DNA of 64,000 nt, taken from Streptomyces pactum (lineage in GTDB: Bacteria > Actinomycetota > Actinomycetes > Streptomycetales > Streptomycetaceae). Shown here one piece after another: positions 33,870 through 42,478 of this stretch (its first letter is position 1; each line of letters starts with the position of its first letter). Position numbers and translations under genes: made by a program. The stretch spans positions 2,728,001-2,792,000 of the forward strand of contig NZ_JACYXC010000001.1 in NCBI RefSeq assembly GCF_016031615.1, read 5' to 3'. The notes beneath the pieces are model-generated. The model searched no databases. It had not been told where the DNA came from and saw nothing but the letters and a program-made list of their open reading frames with translations.

Positions 33870-34513
33870 ACCTCCAGGTTACGGCTCTCCGCGCGGGTCT
33901 TCTCCGGCAGCCGACCGGGGAGTGCCACCAGCGCGCCCCGGGCCTGCTGAAGGCCTCGGGAGCGGCTCCTGCGGGAGGGCCGGGGACGCAGCGCCTCGTG
34001 CCACCACAGGTCCCGGCCCGGAGTCCACGGCACCGGGCGGGGAGCCCGGTGCACCACCAGGACGCTCCGCACCACGGTGCAGTCGGCCAGGGCCCGGTCC
34101 ACCACCGTCTTGAGGGCTCGGGTCTCACCGGAGCGCTGGTCACCGTCGGCGGTGATGAGCACCGCCGCGTCCAGTTCCCGCAGCCGTTCCCGTAGTTCAT
34201 GGGCGCGCAGTCCCATGGGGAGACTGCAGCGCACGGCATCGATCCGGCCGCAGGCGAGCGTCGCGATGACGGATTCGGGGATGAGCGGCAGATGGACGGC
34301 CACCCGGTCCCCGGCCCGCACCCCGAGCCGGGTCAGGGCCGTCGCCGCGCGAGCCGCCTGGTCCAGCAGTTCGCCGTGGGTCAGCTCCTCGGTGTGGTCC
34401 GGCTCGCTGATCCAGCGCAGCGCCACCCGTGAGGGCCGGCCGAGTGCCGACAGCTGTGCCGTCCGGGTGGTTGGAGCCACGCTGTTCCTCCTTCGGACGG
34501 GGTCGATCGACAT
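33866..34513 (-). CDS. Truncated acetyl-CoA-synthetase-like (AMP-binding) protein
   Basis: 215 residues from ATG 34513; ATG 34525 is an alternative. It aligns with about residues 100-290 of acetyl-CoA synthetase: LTHGELLDQAARAATALTRLGVRAGDRVAVHLPLIPE (here LTHGELLDQAARAATALTRL), ATLACGRIDAVRC, and PVPWTPGRDLWWHEAL. It ends before the ATP-binding P-loop (YTSGSTGKPKG type) and the whole C-terminal lid domain. It therefore should not make acyl-adenylate. The reading frame and codon bias are intact to the stop and the next gene is coupled by ATGA, so it looks like a maintained short protein rather than fresh decay. Confidence 0.7.
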   Translation of the reverse strand: MSIDPVRRRNSVAPTTRTAQLSALGRPSRVALRWISEPDHTEELTHGELLDQAARAATALTRLGVRAGDRVAVHLPLIPESVIATLACGRIDAVRCSLPMGLRAHELRERLRELDAAVLITADGDQRSGETRALKTVVDRALADCTVVRSVLVVHRAPRPVPWTPGRDLWWHEALRPRPSRRSRSRGLQQARGALVALPGRLPEKTRAESRNLEV

Positions 34514-34711
34514 GCCGACGAGCATGGCGGCCCGGCATCAACGTCTGCTCAACATCCGATATACGTCGCGCCCGGCAACGGAATACCCGATCATTCCCAC
34601 AGAAGGAGACATATCGACCAGATCACGTCCGACCGACCTCTCACCCCAGTGGCGGTCCGCCGCCCGGCCGGCACCCGGCCGGACCGTCCGCGGACCGGGA
34701 ACGGCACCCCC

Positions 34712-35920
34712 ATGAGCGACCACCACGCCCCCGGCACCGGGCACGCCCGGCACGCCGCCCCGCTCCGCCGGATGGTCGCACGGGACCGTTCGGAGCCGCA
34801 CCGGGCGGCCACCCCGCTGGAGCTCTTCTTCGACCTGTGCTTCGTGGTGGCCGTGGCACAGGCCGGCGTGGAACTGGTGCACGCGGTGGCCGAGGGCCAT
34901 CCCGGCAGAGGAATCGCCGACTACGCGATGGTCTTCTTCGCCGTGTGGTGGGCCTGGATGAACTTCGTGTGGTTCGCCTCCGCCTACGACGTGGACGATG
35001 TGCCGTACCGGCTGGTGACGCTGGTGCAGATGGCAGGGGTGCTCGTCCTGGCCGCCGGTGTCCACCGGGCCGTGGAGCAACACGACTTCTCGGTCGTGTG
35101 GTTCGGCTACCTGGTGATGCGGGCGGCCATGATCAGCCAATGGCTCCGCGCCGCCCGCTGCTCCACCGGCGGGGAACGCCGTACCGCTGTGCGTTACGCG
35201 GCCGGGGTCGCCCTGTGCCAGGTCGGCTGGGTGGGGCTGCTCCTGCTTCCGGAGGGCGGAAGGGCCTGGCTGTTCCTGGTGATGGCGGCGGCGGAGATGT
35301 CCGTCCCGATGTGGGCGGAGTGGGCGCACCGGACGTCCTGGCACCCCCGGCACATCGCCGAGCGGTACGGGCTGTTCACCATCATCGTCCTCGGCGAGAC
35401 GATCGCCGCGGCCACGGTGGCGGTGCGGTCCGCGCTGGACGAGTCGCATGCCCTGGACGAGTTGCTGCCGCTCGCGGCCGGCGGCCTGCTGATCGTCTTC
35501 GCCGCCTGGTGGATCTACTTCTCGGTCCCCATCCACGAGCACCTGGCGTTCACCGGGGAGGGATTCCTGTGGGGGTACGGCCACTATCTGATCTTCGGGT
35601 CGGCCGCCGCCATCGGCGCGGGGATCGAGGTGGCCGTGGAGGAGATGTCGGGGAAGGCGCACATCTCCACGACCACCGCGGCCGCCGCTGTCACGGTGCC
35701 CAGCGCCGTCTTCCTGTTCACCGTCTGGCTGCTGCACGCCCGCCACCACAAACGCGGTCGGGGGCAGCTGACCCTGCCCGTGTCGGCCGCGCTGGTCCTG
35801 TGCTGCACCTGGGCCGGGGAACCGGCGGTGCTCCTCGCGGGGCTGGTGTGCGCGGCGACCGTCGCGGTCGGCGTCGCGGTCACCGCCCGTCAGGCGCGCC
35901 GCGCGGCCCCGCCCGGCTGA
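34712..35920 (+). CDS. Low temperature requirement A (LtrA) family membrane protein
   Basis: 402 residues. LtrA domain with about 11 helices: ATPLELFFDLCFVVAVAQ near residue 40, WAWMNFVWFASAYDVDDVPYR, and a conserved YGLFTIIVLGETI in the second half. In Listeria LtrA is linked to growth in the cold; the biochemical role is unknown. The start is uncertain. ATG 34712 fits homology but has no Shine-Dalgarno, GTG 34649 is in frame, and a strong AAGGAG at 34603-34608 has no standard start behind it. Confidence 0.85.
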   Translation: MSDHHAPGTGHARHAAPLRRMVARDRSEPHRAATPLELFFDLCFVVAVAQAGVELVHAVAEGHPGRGIADYAMVFFAVWWAWMNFVWFASAYDVDDVPYRLVTLVQMAGVLVLAAGVHRAVEQHDFSVVWFGYLVMRAAMISQWLRAARCSTGGERRTAVRYAAGVALCQVGWVGLLLLPEGGRAWLFLVMAAAEMSVPMWAEWAHRTSWHPRHIAERYGLFTIIVLGETIAAATVAVRSALDESHALDELLPLAAGGLLIVFAAWWIYFSVPIHEHLAFTGEGFLWGYGHYLIFGSAAAIGAGIEVAVEEMSGKAHISTTTAAAAVTVPSAVFLFTVWLLHARHHKRGRGQLTLPVSAALVLCCTWAGEPAVLLAGLVCAATVAVGVAVTARQARRAAPPG

Positions 35921-36534
35921 CCTACCGGTCCCCTCCGGTGGACCGGTCCACCGCCCGGCCCGCCGTCCGCCCGTCTGCCCGGTCCGCGGGCCGTCCTCCC
36001 GGTCCGCCGACTGACCGCCGGTCTCCCGGGAGGTATCGCGACGGGATGGCGGAAGGACCGGCCGGCTGGTGTGTGCAGGTCGGCGAGCAGGCGGCGTCCG
36101 GCCCGGCCCGTACGGCGGGGCCGCACACCGGGTGGGCACGAGCGGGTCCTGGGGAAGACGGCCGAGGCGCGGGGAACGGGGCGGGCCCGGGTGCTGCGGA
36201 AGTCGGCCAGGACGTGGGGAACGGGGCGGGCGGGTCCTGGGGGCGTACTCGGTGCGAGGTATGCGTCCGGGCGGCGGAGCGGCTTCCGCCGCCAGGGGGC
36301 GGCAGGGGCGGGGCGGGTGGCGGTAAGGAGTGCCGGCGGGGGTGGACGGCGGGGAGTGCGGTGGGTGGGCCCGAGCGAACAGGAGGGGACGGACGGATGG
36401 TGGAAGCGGCGGCCGGCAGCGGTCCCGCATGCGAGCAGCGGCGGTGGTTGCGGTGGGTGGGCCACATGGAGGGGCGAGGGGGCGGGCGGGACTGCTGGGC
36501 CGAAGTCGCCCCGGCCGTGCTACCCATGGGTGGC
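35921..36534. other. Spacer without recognisable gene
   Basis: 614 bp, G-rich on the plus strand, with GGGGAACGGGGCGGG-like words repeated near 36175-36240. Frames here are Arg/Gly/Pro-rich continuations and are not supported as genes. Confidence 0.45.
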
Positions 36535-37869
36535 ATGGACTCAGCCGATTCCCCGTCGTCCGCCTCCGTCCCCCGGCCCGGGGCCGATTCCGCCGGGGCC
36601 GGTGGCCCGGTGGGTGGTCCTGCCCCGGCGACCCCGGACCCGCGCGGTACACCGGCGCAGGCCGGTACGCCGGGCCCGGACGACGCGCCGTACCCGGGTG
36701 GTTCGGCCGTGCCCGGGCCGACGGACGGGCTCACCGACGTGGTGGGGCTGCGCGTCGGGCATGCCCAGCGCACCGGTGACGGCTGGCTCACCGGCACCAC
36801 GGTCGTGCTCACTCCCGACAGCGGTGCGGTCGCCGCCGTGGACGTCCGGGGTGGTGGCCCCGGGACGCGGGAGACCGACGCGCTGGACCCACGGAACCTG
36901 GTGCAGCGGATCGACGCCGTGGTGCTGACCGGTGGCAGTGCGTTCGGGCTCGACGCGGCGGCGGGGGTCGCCGCCTGGCTGGAGGACCAGGAGCGCGGCT
37001 TCCCCATCGGCCCGGCGGCGTCGCAGGTGGTCCCGGTGGTCCCTGCAGCCGCCCTCTTCGACCTCGGTCGTGGTGGTGACTGGCGGGCCCGGCCGGATGC
37101 CGCGCTGGGCCGGGCAGCGGCCGAGGCCGCCTTCCGGTCCGAGCCGGACGCCCCGCTTCCCCGGGGCAACGTCGGAGCGGGCACCGGCGCGGTGGCGGGC
37201 GGGATCAAGGGAGGCATCGGCTCGGCGAGCCTGGTGCTGCCGTCCGGGGTCACGGTTGCGGCGCTGGTCGCCGTGAACGCGGCGGGCTCGGTCCTGGACC
37301 CGTCCACCGGCACCCTCTACGGGGCCGTGTTCCAGCCGGAGTACGGGGAGGAGAGGGGCGGCCTGCAGGTTCGCCCCCGCGCGGCGGCCCATGCCGAGGC
37401 CATGCGGCGGCTGCGGGAGGCCCGGGACGAGTCGCGGCGGCGCGCGGCGGCTTCGGCGCGCCCGCCGCTCAACACCACGCTCGCCGTGGTGGCCACCGAT
37501 GCCGTGCTCAGCCGGGCGCAGGCCCAGAAGCTGGCGGGCACCGCGCACGACGGGCTGGCCCGGGCAGTACGCCCGGTACATCTGCTGACCGACGGCGACA
37601 CGGTCTTCGCGCTGGCGACCGGAGTACGCCCGTTGCCCCCGGGGGCACAGGGGGCAACCGCCGGCCCACCGGCCACCTGGGACGTGGACGCCATGGCCGT
37701 GAACGAGGTGCTGGCCGCGGGCGCCGACGTGGTCACCCGCGCGGTACTGGACGCGGTACTCCGTGCAGAAAGCATCGACGGCCCGGGCGGGGTGTTCCCG
37801 GCCTACCGGGACCTCTACGAGCTCGACGCACGCACGGGGGCTGACCTCCCGGGCGGCGAACCCGGCTGA
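36535..37869 (+). CDS. P1 family peptidase (DmpA/S58, Ntn-hydrolase)
   Basis: 444 residues from ATG 36535; ATG 36526 is also in frame. The first 60 residues are Pro/Gly/Ala-rich. The core starts GLTDVVGLRVGHAQ and has LTGGSAFGLDAAAGVAAWLE, GNVGAGTGAVAGGIKGGIG (split GNVGAGTGA / GGIKGGIGSAS), and the self-cleavage site LNTTLAVVATDA with probable nucleophile Thr314. Family members are aminopeptidases or amidases that mature by autoproteolysis. The C-terminal DVDAMAVNEVLAAGADVVTRAV is also typical. Confidence 0.87.
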   Translation: MDSADSPSSASVPRPGADSAGAGGPVGGPAPATPDPRGTPAQAGTPGPDDAPYPGGSAVPGPTDGLTDVVGLRVGHAQRTGDGWLTGTTVVLTPDSGAVAAVDVRGGGPGTRETDALDPRNLVQRIDAVVLTGGSAFGLDAAAGVAAWLEDQERGFPIGPAASQVVPVVPAAALFDLGRGGDWRARPDAALGRAAAEAAFRSEPDAPLPRGNVGAGTGAVAGGIKGGIGSASLVLPSGVTVAALVAVNAAGSVLDPSTGTLYGAVFQPEYGEERGGLQVRPRAAAHAEAMRRLREARDESRRRAAASARPPLNTTLAVVATDAVLSRAQAQKLAGTAHDGLARAVRPVHLLTDGDTVFALATGVRPLPPGAQGATAGPPATWDVDAMAVNEVLAAGADVVTRAVLDAVLRAESIDGPGGVFPAYRDLYELDARTGADLPGGEPG

Positions 37870-38933
37870 GGCGCGATCCGCGCGAGCCCGGCGGATCCGA
37901 AGGAGGGGACGACGCGGGGCCATGGCCTCCGGGCCCGGCCCGCCGCGGCGCTTCCCCCGGCTCAGGCGGGCTCCGGCACGGGCGTCGGCCCGGCGCGCGC
38001 CGCCCCTTGCCACAGCCCGTGCGCGGGGCCCCGCCCACGGGCGGCCCGGCCCGGTCCCGCCAACCACGGTCCCCTGCCAACGGCTGCCCGGCCCTCGTGG
38101 CGCCTCGCCCGCAGCGGCACCCACAGCGGCGCACACGGCGGGCCGGCTCTGAAGGGGCCCGCGCCCGCGGCGCGGGCGGATCGGCACGTACTCGCCTCGC
38201 CCACGGTCACACAGGCTGGGGCCCCACGCCCCGGCTTATGGCACGGGCGAGCACCGGCGCGGTGTCGGCTCCTGCGTGTACCCGGTCCTGTCCACGGACC
38301 TCGCGACCTCACGGGCCCGCCCCCGCTCTGGTGCGGGTGCCGGCGCTGCCGTGCACCCGGAGTCGTCGGCGACGGCCTCGCCGACCGGTTCCCACCAATG
38401 CCCGGCCGTGCCGGCAGCCTACGGTTCCGCCCGGGAAGGACGTCGCCTCACGGCGGCCCGGGCTCCGGAGGCCCCTTCCCGGACGGGCCCCGCCTTGAGA
38501 ACGTCCCGGGCCCGGGAAGCCCCAAGGCTCGGGAAGTCCCGGGCAAGGCTCGGGAAGTCCAGGGCCCGGGACCTGGCCGGCGCCGGTCCCGGCGATCCGG
38601 CTGGGCAGACCCGGGCTCGGTGGGCGGGCTCGTTCCGGCGGCGGGCGCTCCGCTGCCGTGTCCACTCCGGGCGTGGTCGCCTCGGCCGAGGCCACGGCCG
38701 TAGCACCCGGGGAACGTGCGCCCGGATGGGGACGGAGGGCGCCGGTGGCAGGGGCCCGCAGTGCGACGTCCGAATGCCGCCGGAAGCCTCCCGGGCGCCG
38801 CACGAAGATCAAGTCATGTTCCCGGCGCCGCACGTTGGCGGCGCCGGCATCGCGCGGCGGGCCGTCCGGCGTCCGGAATCCGGTACGCCCGACCGACGCA
38901 CGTGATCACATCCATGACTGGGGAGCGACGAAG
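37870..38933. other. Long spacer with short repeats
   Basis: 1.06 kb without a supported gene. At 38500-38575 the words CTCGGGAAGTCC and CCGGGAAG/AAGGCTCGGGAAG recur in direct repeats. Promoter signals for the following SDR gene were not obvious. Confidence 0.45.
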
Positions 38934-39677
38934 ATGACAGCACTTCTGGAGGGCAAGGCCGCTCTGGTGACCGGAGGCAGCCGCGGGATCGGAGCCGCCG
39001 CGGCTCTCCGGCTGGCCGAGGATGGCGCCGATGTCGCCGTGACGTACCACAGCGACGAGCGGGCGGCGGGCGAGATCGTCGAGCGGATCAAGGGCCTGGG
39101 ACGCCGTGCCCTCGCCATTCGGGCGGACAACGCCGACGCCGAGGCGGTACGTGATGCGGTGGGCCGGACCGCCGCCGAGTTCGGTCGGCTCGACATCCTG
39201 GTGAACAACGCGGGCGTCGGTGTTCTCGGGCCGATAGGCGACATCGCGTCGGCGGACATCGACCGCGTGCTGGCGGTCAACGTCCGGGCGCCGTACCTCG
39301 CGGCCCAGGCGGCGGTGGAGCACCTGTCCGACGGCGGGCGCATCATCACCATCGGCAGCTGCATGGCCGAGCGTGTGGCCTTCCCCGGTGGCAGCCTGTA
39401 CGCGATGAGCAAGAGCGCGATGGCCGGGCTGACCAAGGGGCTCGCGCGTGAGCTGGGGCCGCGCGGGATCACCGTCAACCTCGTGCACCCGGGGCCGGTG
39501 GACACGGACATGAACCCGGCCGACGGTGAGGGCGGGCCGGCACAGGCGGGGCTCACGGCGCTGGGACGCTTCGGGCGCCCCTCCGAGATCGCGGCGACCG
39601 TGGCGCACCTCGCGGGTCCCGGTGGCGACTACATCACCGGGGCCTCGATCGCGGTGGACGGCGGATTCGGGGTGTGA
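38934..39677 (+). CDS. SDR-family oxidoreductase, 3-oxoacyl-ACP-reductase-like
   Basis: 247 residues, a classical SDR: TGGSRGIG cofactor motif at 15-22, NNAGVGVLG, catalytic Ser in ITIGSC, YAMSKSAMAG with Tyr and Lys, and the late PGPVDTDM followed by ITGASIAVDGGFG. FabG-like SDRs reduce 3-oxoacyl substrates or related ketones; the specific substrate is unknown. GGGAG lies 8 nt before the ATG. A strong hairpin separates it from the convergent hrdD. Confidence 0.9.
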   Translation: MTALLEGKAALVTGGSRGIGAAAALRLAEDGADVAVTYHSDERAAGEIVERIKGLGRRALAIRADNADAEAVRDAVGRTAAEFGRLDILVNNAGVGVLGPIGDIASADIDRVLAVNVRAPYLAAQAAVEHLSDGGRIITIGSCMAERVAFPGGSLYAMSKSAMAGLTKGLARELGPRGITVNLVHPGPVDTDMNPADGEGGPAQAGLTALGRFGRPSEIAATVAHLAGPGGDYITGASIAVDGGFGV

Positions 39678-39835
39678 CCCTGGCCGTGGGCCTCGGTCCG
39701 GCGACCGCCGCACCGGGAGCCCACGACCGCCGGGAGCCGCACCGGGCGGACGGCCCCGTGACAGGGCCGCCGGACGGCTCCCGGAAATCCGTGTGCCGGG
39801 ACTGCTCCGGACGGGTGAGGAACGAGGGAAGGAGA

Positions 39836-39872
39836 GAGCCCCGGCGCTGGGGGGGGAGATGCGCCGGGGCTC
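39836..39872. terminator. Bidirectional terminator between SDR gene and hrdD
   Basis: GAGCCCCGGCGC (39836-39847) and GCGCCGGGGCTC (39861-39872) form a perfect 12-bp stem with a 13-nt loop between two convergent genes. Confidence 0.75.
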
Positions 39873-39903
39873 GTTCTTGGGGTGTCCGGGCGGTGGGCCC
39901 GGA

Positions 39904-40926
39904 TCAGGCGGCGGCATCGAAGCCGGTGTCGCGCGCCATCCTCTTCAGCTCCAGTAGAGCGTGCTTCTCGATCTGACGGATCCGCTCGCGGGTCAGACCG
40001 TGTTCCTTGCCGACCTCGGTCAGCGTACGCTCACGACCGTCATTGATACCGTAGCGCGCTTTGATGATCGACGCGGTACGTTCGTCGAGCCTTCCGATCA
40101 GATCTTCCAGTTCCTCGCTGCGCAGCAGGCTGAGGACCGACTGCTCCGGCGAGACCGCGGACGTGTCTTCCAGCAGGTCGCCGAACTGTGTCTCGCCCTC
40201 GTCGTCCACCGACATGTTGAGGCTGACCGGGTCACGCGCCCAGTCCAGTACGTCCGAAACCCGCTCGGTACTGGTGCCCAGCTCGGCGGCGATCTCCGCG
40301 TGCTCGGGCTCGCGCCCGTGCTCCCGGTTGTACTCCCGCTGCACCCGGCGGATGCGGCCCAGTTCCTCCACCAGGTGGACAGGGAGCCGGATGGTGCGGG
40401 ACTGGTCGGCGATCGAGCGGGTGATGGCCTGACGGATCCACCAGGTGGCGTACGTGGAGAACTTGAAGCCCTTGGTGTAGTCGAACTTCTCCACGGCGCG
40501 CACCAGGCCGGCGTTGCCCTCCTGGATCAGGTCGAGCAGCGGCAGCCCGCTGCGCGGGTAGCGGCGGGCGACGGCCACCACCAGCCGGAGGTTGGAGCGG
40601 ATGAAGATGTCCTTCGCCCGGGCCCCCTCGGCGGCTATCGCCTCCAGCTCGGCACGCGTCGCGCCCGCGCCGGCACCGGCCGTTCCTTCCGTCTCCTCGG
40701 CGACCGCCCCGTCCAGGATCTGCTGGGCGTACACCCCCGCCTCGATGGCCTGCGACAGCTCGACCTCCCTCGCCGCGTCGAGCAGCGGGGTCCGGGCGAT
40801 CTCGTCCAGATACATGCCGACCAGGTCGCGGTCGGCGATCTCCCCGCCAGCGGCGCGAACACTGCTGCCCCCGTCAGCACCGGTGGTGCTGCTGGTCTGA
40901 CGGCGGGCGACGGCACGGGTTGCCAT
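39904..40926 (-). CDS. hrdD: RNA polymerase principal-like sigma factor HrdD
   Basis: 340 residues. Sigma-70 group 2. Region 1.2 is DLVGMYLDEIARTPLL. Region 2 includes NLRLVVAVARRYP, LLDLIQEGNAGLVRAVEKFDY and KFSTYATWWIRQAI. Region 3 (RLPVHLVEEL) and region 4 with ERTLTEVGKEHGLTRERIRQIE follow. The start MATRAVARRQ matches HrdD; ATG 40926 has GGGAG 8 nt upstream. The frame is open to 41070, but that part crosses the promoter. hrdD in S. coelicolor is a known SigR target, and a SigR-type promoter is visible upstream here. Confidence 0.93.
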   Translation of the reverse strand: MATRAVARRQTSSTTGADGGSSVRAAGGEIADRDLVGMYLDEIARTPLLDAAREVELSQAIEAGVYAQQILDGAVAEETEGTAGAGAGATRAELEAIAAEGARAKDIFIRSNLRLVVAVARRYPRSGLPLLDLIQEGNAGLVRAVEKFDYTKGFKFSTYATWWIRQAITRSIADQSRTIRLPVHLVEELGRIRRVQREYNREHGREPEHAEIAAELGTSTERVSDVLDWARDPVSLNMSVDDEGETQFGDLLEDTSAVSPEQSVLSLLRSEELEDLIGRLDERTASIIKARYGINDGRERTLTEVGKEHGLTRERIRQIEKHALLELKRMARDTGFDAAA

Positions 40927-41015
40927 GCGTGGTGCTCCCTTGCGATGAGTCGATCGGTCGCGGGACGGTGAACGGAACCTCCGGGGCTCTTCTCGGGTGC
41001 CCCGTCCGATGGAAA

Positions 41016-41042
41016 CAACGACTGGAATCGGGACAGAATTCC
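41016..41042 (-). promoter_or_regulatory. SigR-type promoter of hrdD
   Basis: On the minus strand GGAAT (41042-41038), an 18-nt spacer and GTTG (41019-41016) match the SigR consensus GGAAT-N18-GTT. It lies about 90 bp before the hrdD ATG. SigR is the thiol-oxidative-stress sigma factor of Streptomyces. Confidence 0.75.
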
Positions 41043-41310
41043 CCACCTGTCCACCAGTTTTCGTGATCATGCAGTACCCTGTCCCGCCACACCCCGCGGC
41101 GCGCCTTCGACCGAGGGCAGGAAGCCCAGGTCAGGCCGGTTCGGAAGCCGGTCTGCGACGTCCGTGGACAGGCGGAACCACGACGCGGACGAGACGGCGG
41201 TCACGTCCGGCGCGGTCCCTCCAGCCCCGGACTACGCCGTCCGTGGCTGATCCTTCTGCCCCGTAGGACGTGGCTCACTCCCGTCGGGTTGCCCGGTCCG
41301 CCCGCCTTCC

Positions 41311-41382
41311 CGGACTCCGGCCCTCCGCCCTTCCCGGACTCCGGCCCTCCGCCCGTCCCGGACTCCGGTCCCCGCCTTCCCG
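41311..41382. repeat. 24-bp tandem repeat, three copies
   Basis: CGGACTCCGG recurs at 41311, 41335 and 41359, with near-identical 24-bp units ending CCTTCC or CCGTCC. It is in the 668-bp spacer (41043-41710) between the hrdD promoter and the next gene, which otherwise holds no recognisable gene. Confidence 0.8.
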
Positions 41383-41710
41383 GAAGTCCGTCCTCCGCCC
41401 GGTCGGGCACCCGGCGGGCACGCCGGGACGGGGCCCGCCCGCCGTCCCGCACCGCCCGGCCACCGCGCCGGCCCGCCACCGCGGTACCGCCTTCCTGCGG
41501 CCGGAGGCCCCTGTCCGCGCAAGGCCCACTCCCCGGCTCGCTCGCGGTCCGCCGTCCCGGGCCCCTCGCCCTGCGCCGTTACGGGCCCCTGGCGTCCGCC
41601 GCTCCGCGGGGCCCGCCGTCCCGCGCGCCGCACGGTCGCCCTCCTGATCGAGTTGCCCTCCTGCCCGGGCGGGTGTGACCTGGTTCGGAGGACGGCGGAA
41701 GGGGTTTGCC

Positions 41711-42346
41711 ATGAACGCGCACATCAGTGCTCCGTCACGCCATCGCCAGCTGCCGGCCCACATCTCGCTCGCCACCGCGATGCCGGTGGTGCTCGGCCTC
41801 TGTTACGGGGCGTGGGTGGGCTGGGTGGAGCACAACGACGGCACCGAGCTGTTCCGGGCCCAGATGCACGGCCTGGCGGCGGCCGGCGTGCTGATGGCGC
41901 TCTGCTTCGCCGTCGCCGCGGTCCAGCACGTGCTCATCAACGAGCTGAAGGCCCTGATGTACGGCGCGGTGTTCGGGGCCGCGATGGGTTACGGCTACGA
42001 CCTGACCGGCTCCACGATCCTCAAGGCGTCCCTGATGGGTCTGCTGTTCGGCGTCGTCATGGCGGTGGTGTCGTTCTACCTGTTCCACACCCACACCCCC
42101 GCCCGCAGCGCCTCGGACATCCGGACCGGGCGGCCGGTCCCGGTCATCGCCCGGGAGCCCCGGGGTGAGCTGCCCGAGCGGACCCGGGAGGCGCTGGCCG
42201 GCCGGGGCACCGAACCGCTGGGCGAGCAGATCGCGGACCCGGGAACGGGCCGCCGGGTGGACGACCCCGGTACCGGTTCCGGCCGGCCCATGGCGGGCCT
42301 TCGCCGGTGGCGCGGGAAGGGCAAGGGCCGCCACCGCAAGGAGTGA
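41711..42346 (+). CDS. Membrane protein of unknown function
   Basis: 211 residues. There are four predicted membrane helices: ATAMPVVLGLCYGAWVGWV, AAAGVLMALCFAVAAVQHVL, ALMYGAVFGAAMGYGYDL and ASLMGLLFGVVMAVVSFYLF. A hydrophilic tail of about 90 residues is rich in Arg/Gly/Glu and ends in basic GKGKGRHRKE. ATG 41711 is preferred to 41675 because AAGGGG lies 9 nt upstream and the N-terminus is then typical. I do not recognise the family. Confidence 0.72.
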   Translation: MNAHISAPSRHRQLPAHISLATAMPVVLGLCYGAWVGWVEHNDGTELFRAQMHGLAAAGVLMALCFAVAAVQHVLINELKALMYGAVFGAAMGYGYDLTGSTILKASLMGLLFGVVMAVVSFYLFHTHTPARSASDIRTGRPVPVIAREPRGELPERTREALAGRGTEPLGEQIADPGTGRRVDDPGTGSGRPMAGLRRWRGKGKGRHRKE

Positions 42347-42465
42347 CCGCGGGCACCGTGGGGTGACCGCGGCACCGTGCGACCGGGCCGCAGCGACCGG
42401 AGTCCTACGTCGGGCGGCCGGTCGCCCTCCGTCGCCGGGCCGTTCCCACCCCGCGACGTCGCGCC

Positions 42466-42471
42466 TAGCGT
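42466..42471 (+). promoter_or_regulatory. -10 box of questin oxidase-family gene, leaderless
   Basis: TAGCGT ends 7 nt before the ATG at 42479, with no Shine-Dalgarno in between. Confidence 0.45.
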
Positions 42472-42478
42472 CGTCCCC

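Noticed and set aside
38309..38833. Minus-strand frame of about 174 codons in the spacer before the SDR gene
   Set aside because: Pro/Gly/Arg-rich, covers direct repeats, lacks a ribosome site and any recognisable domain.
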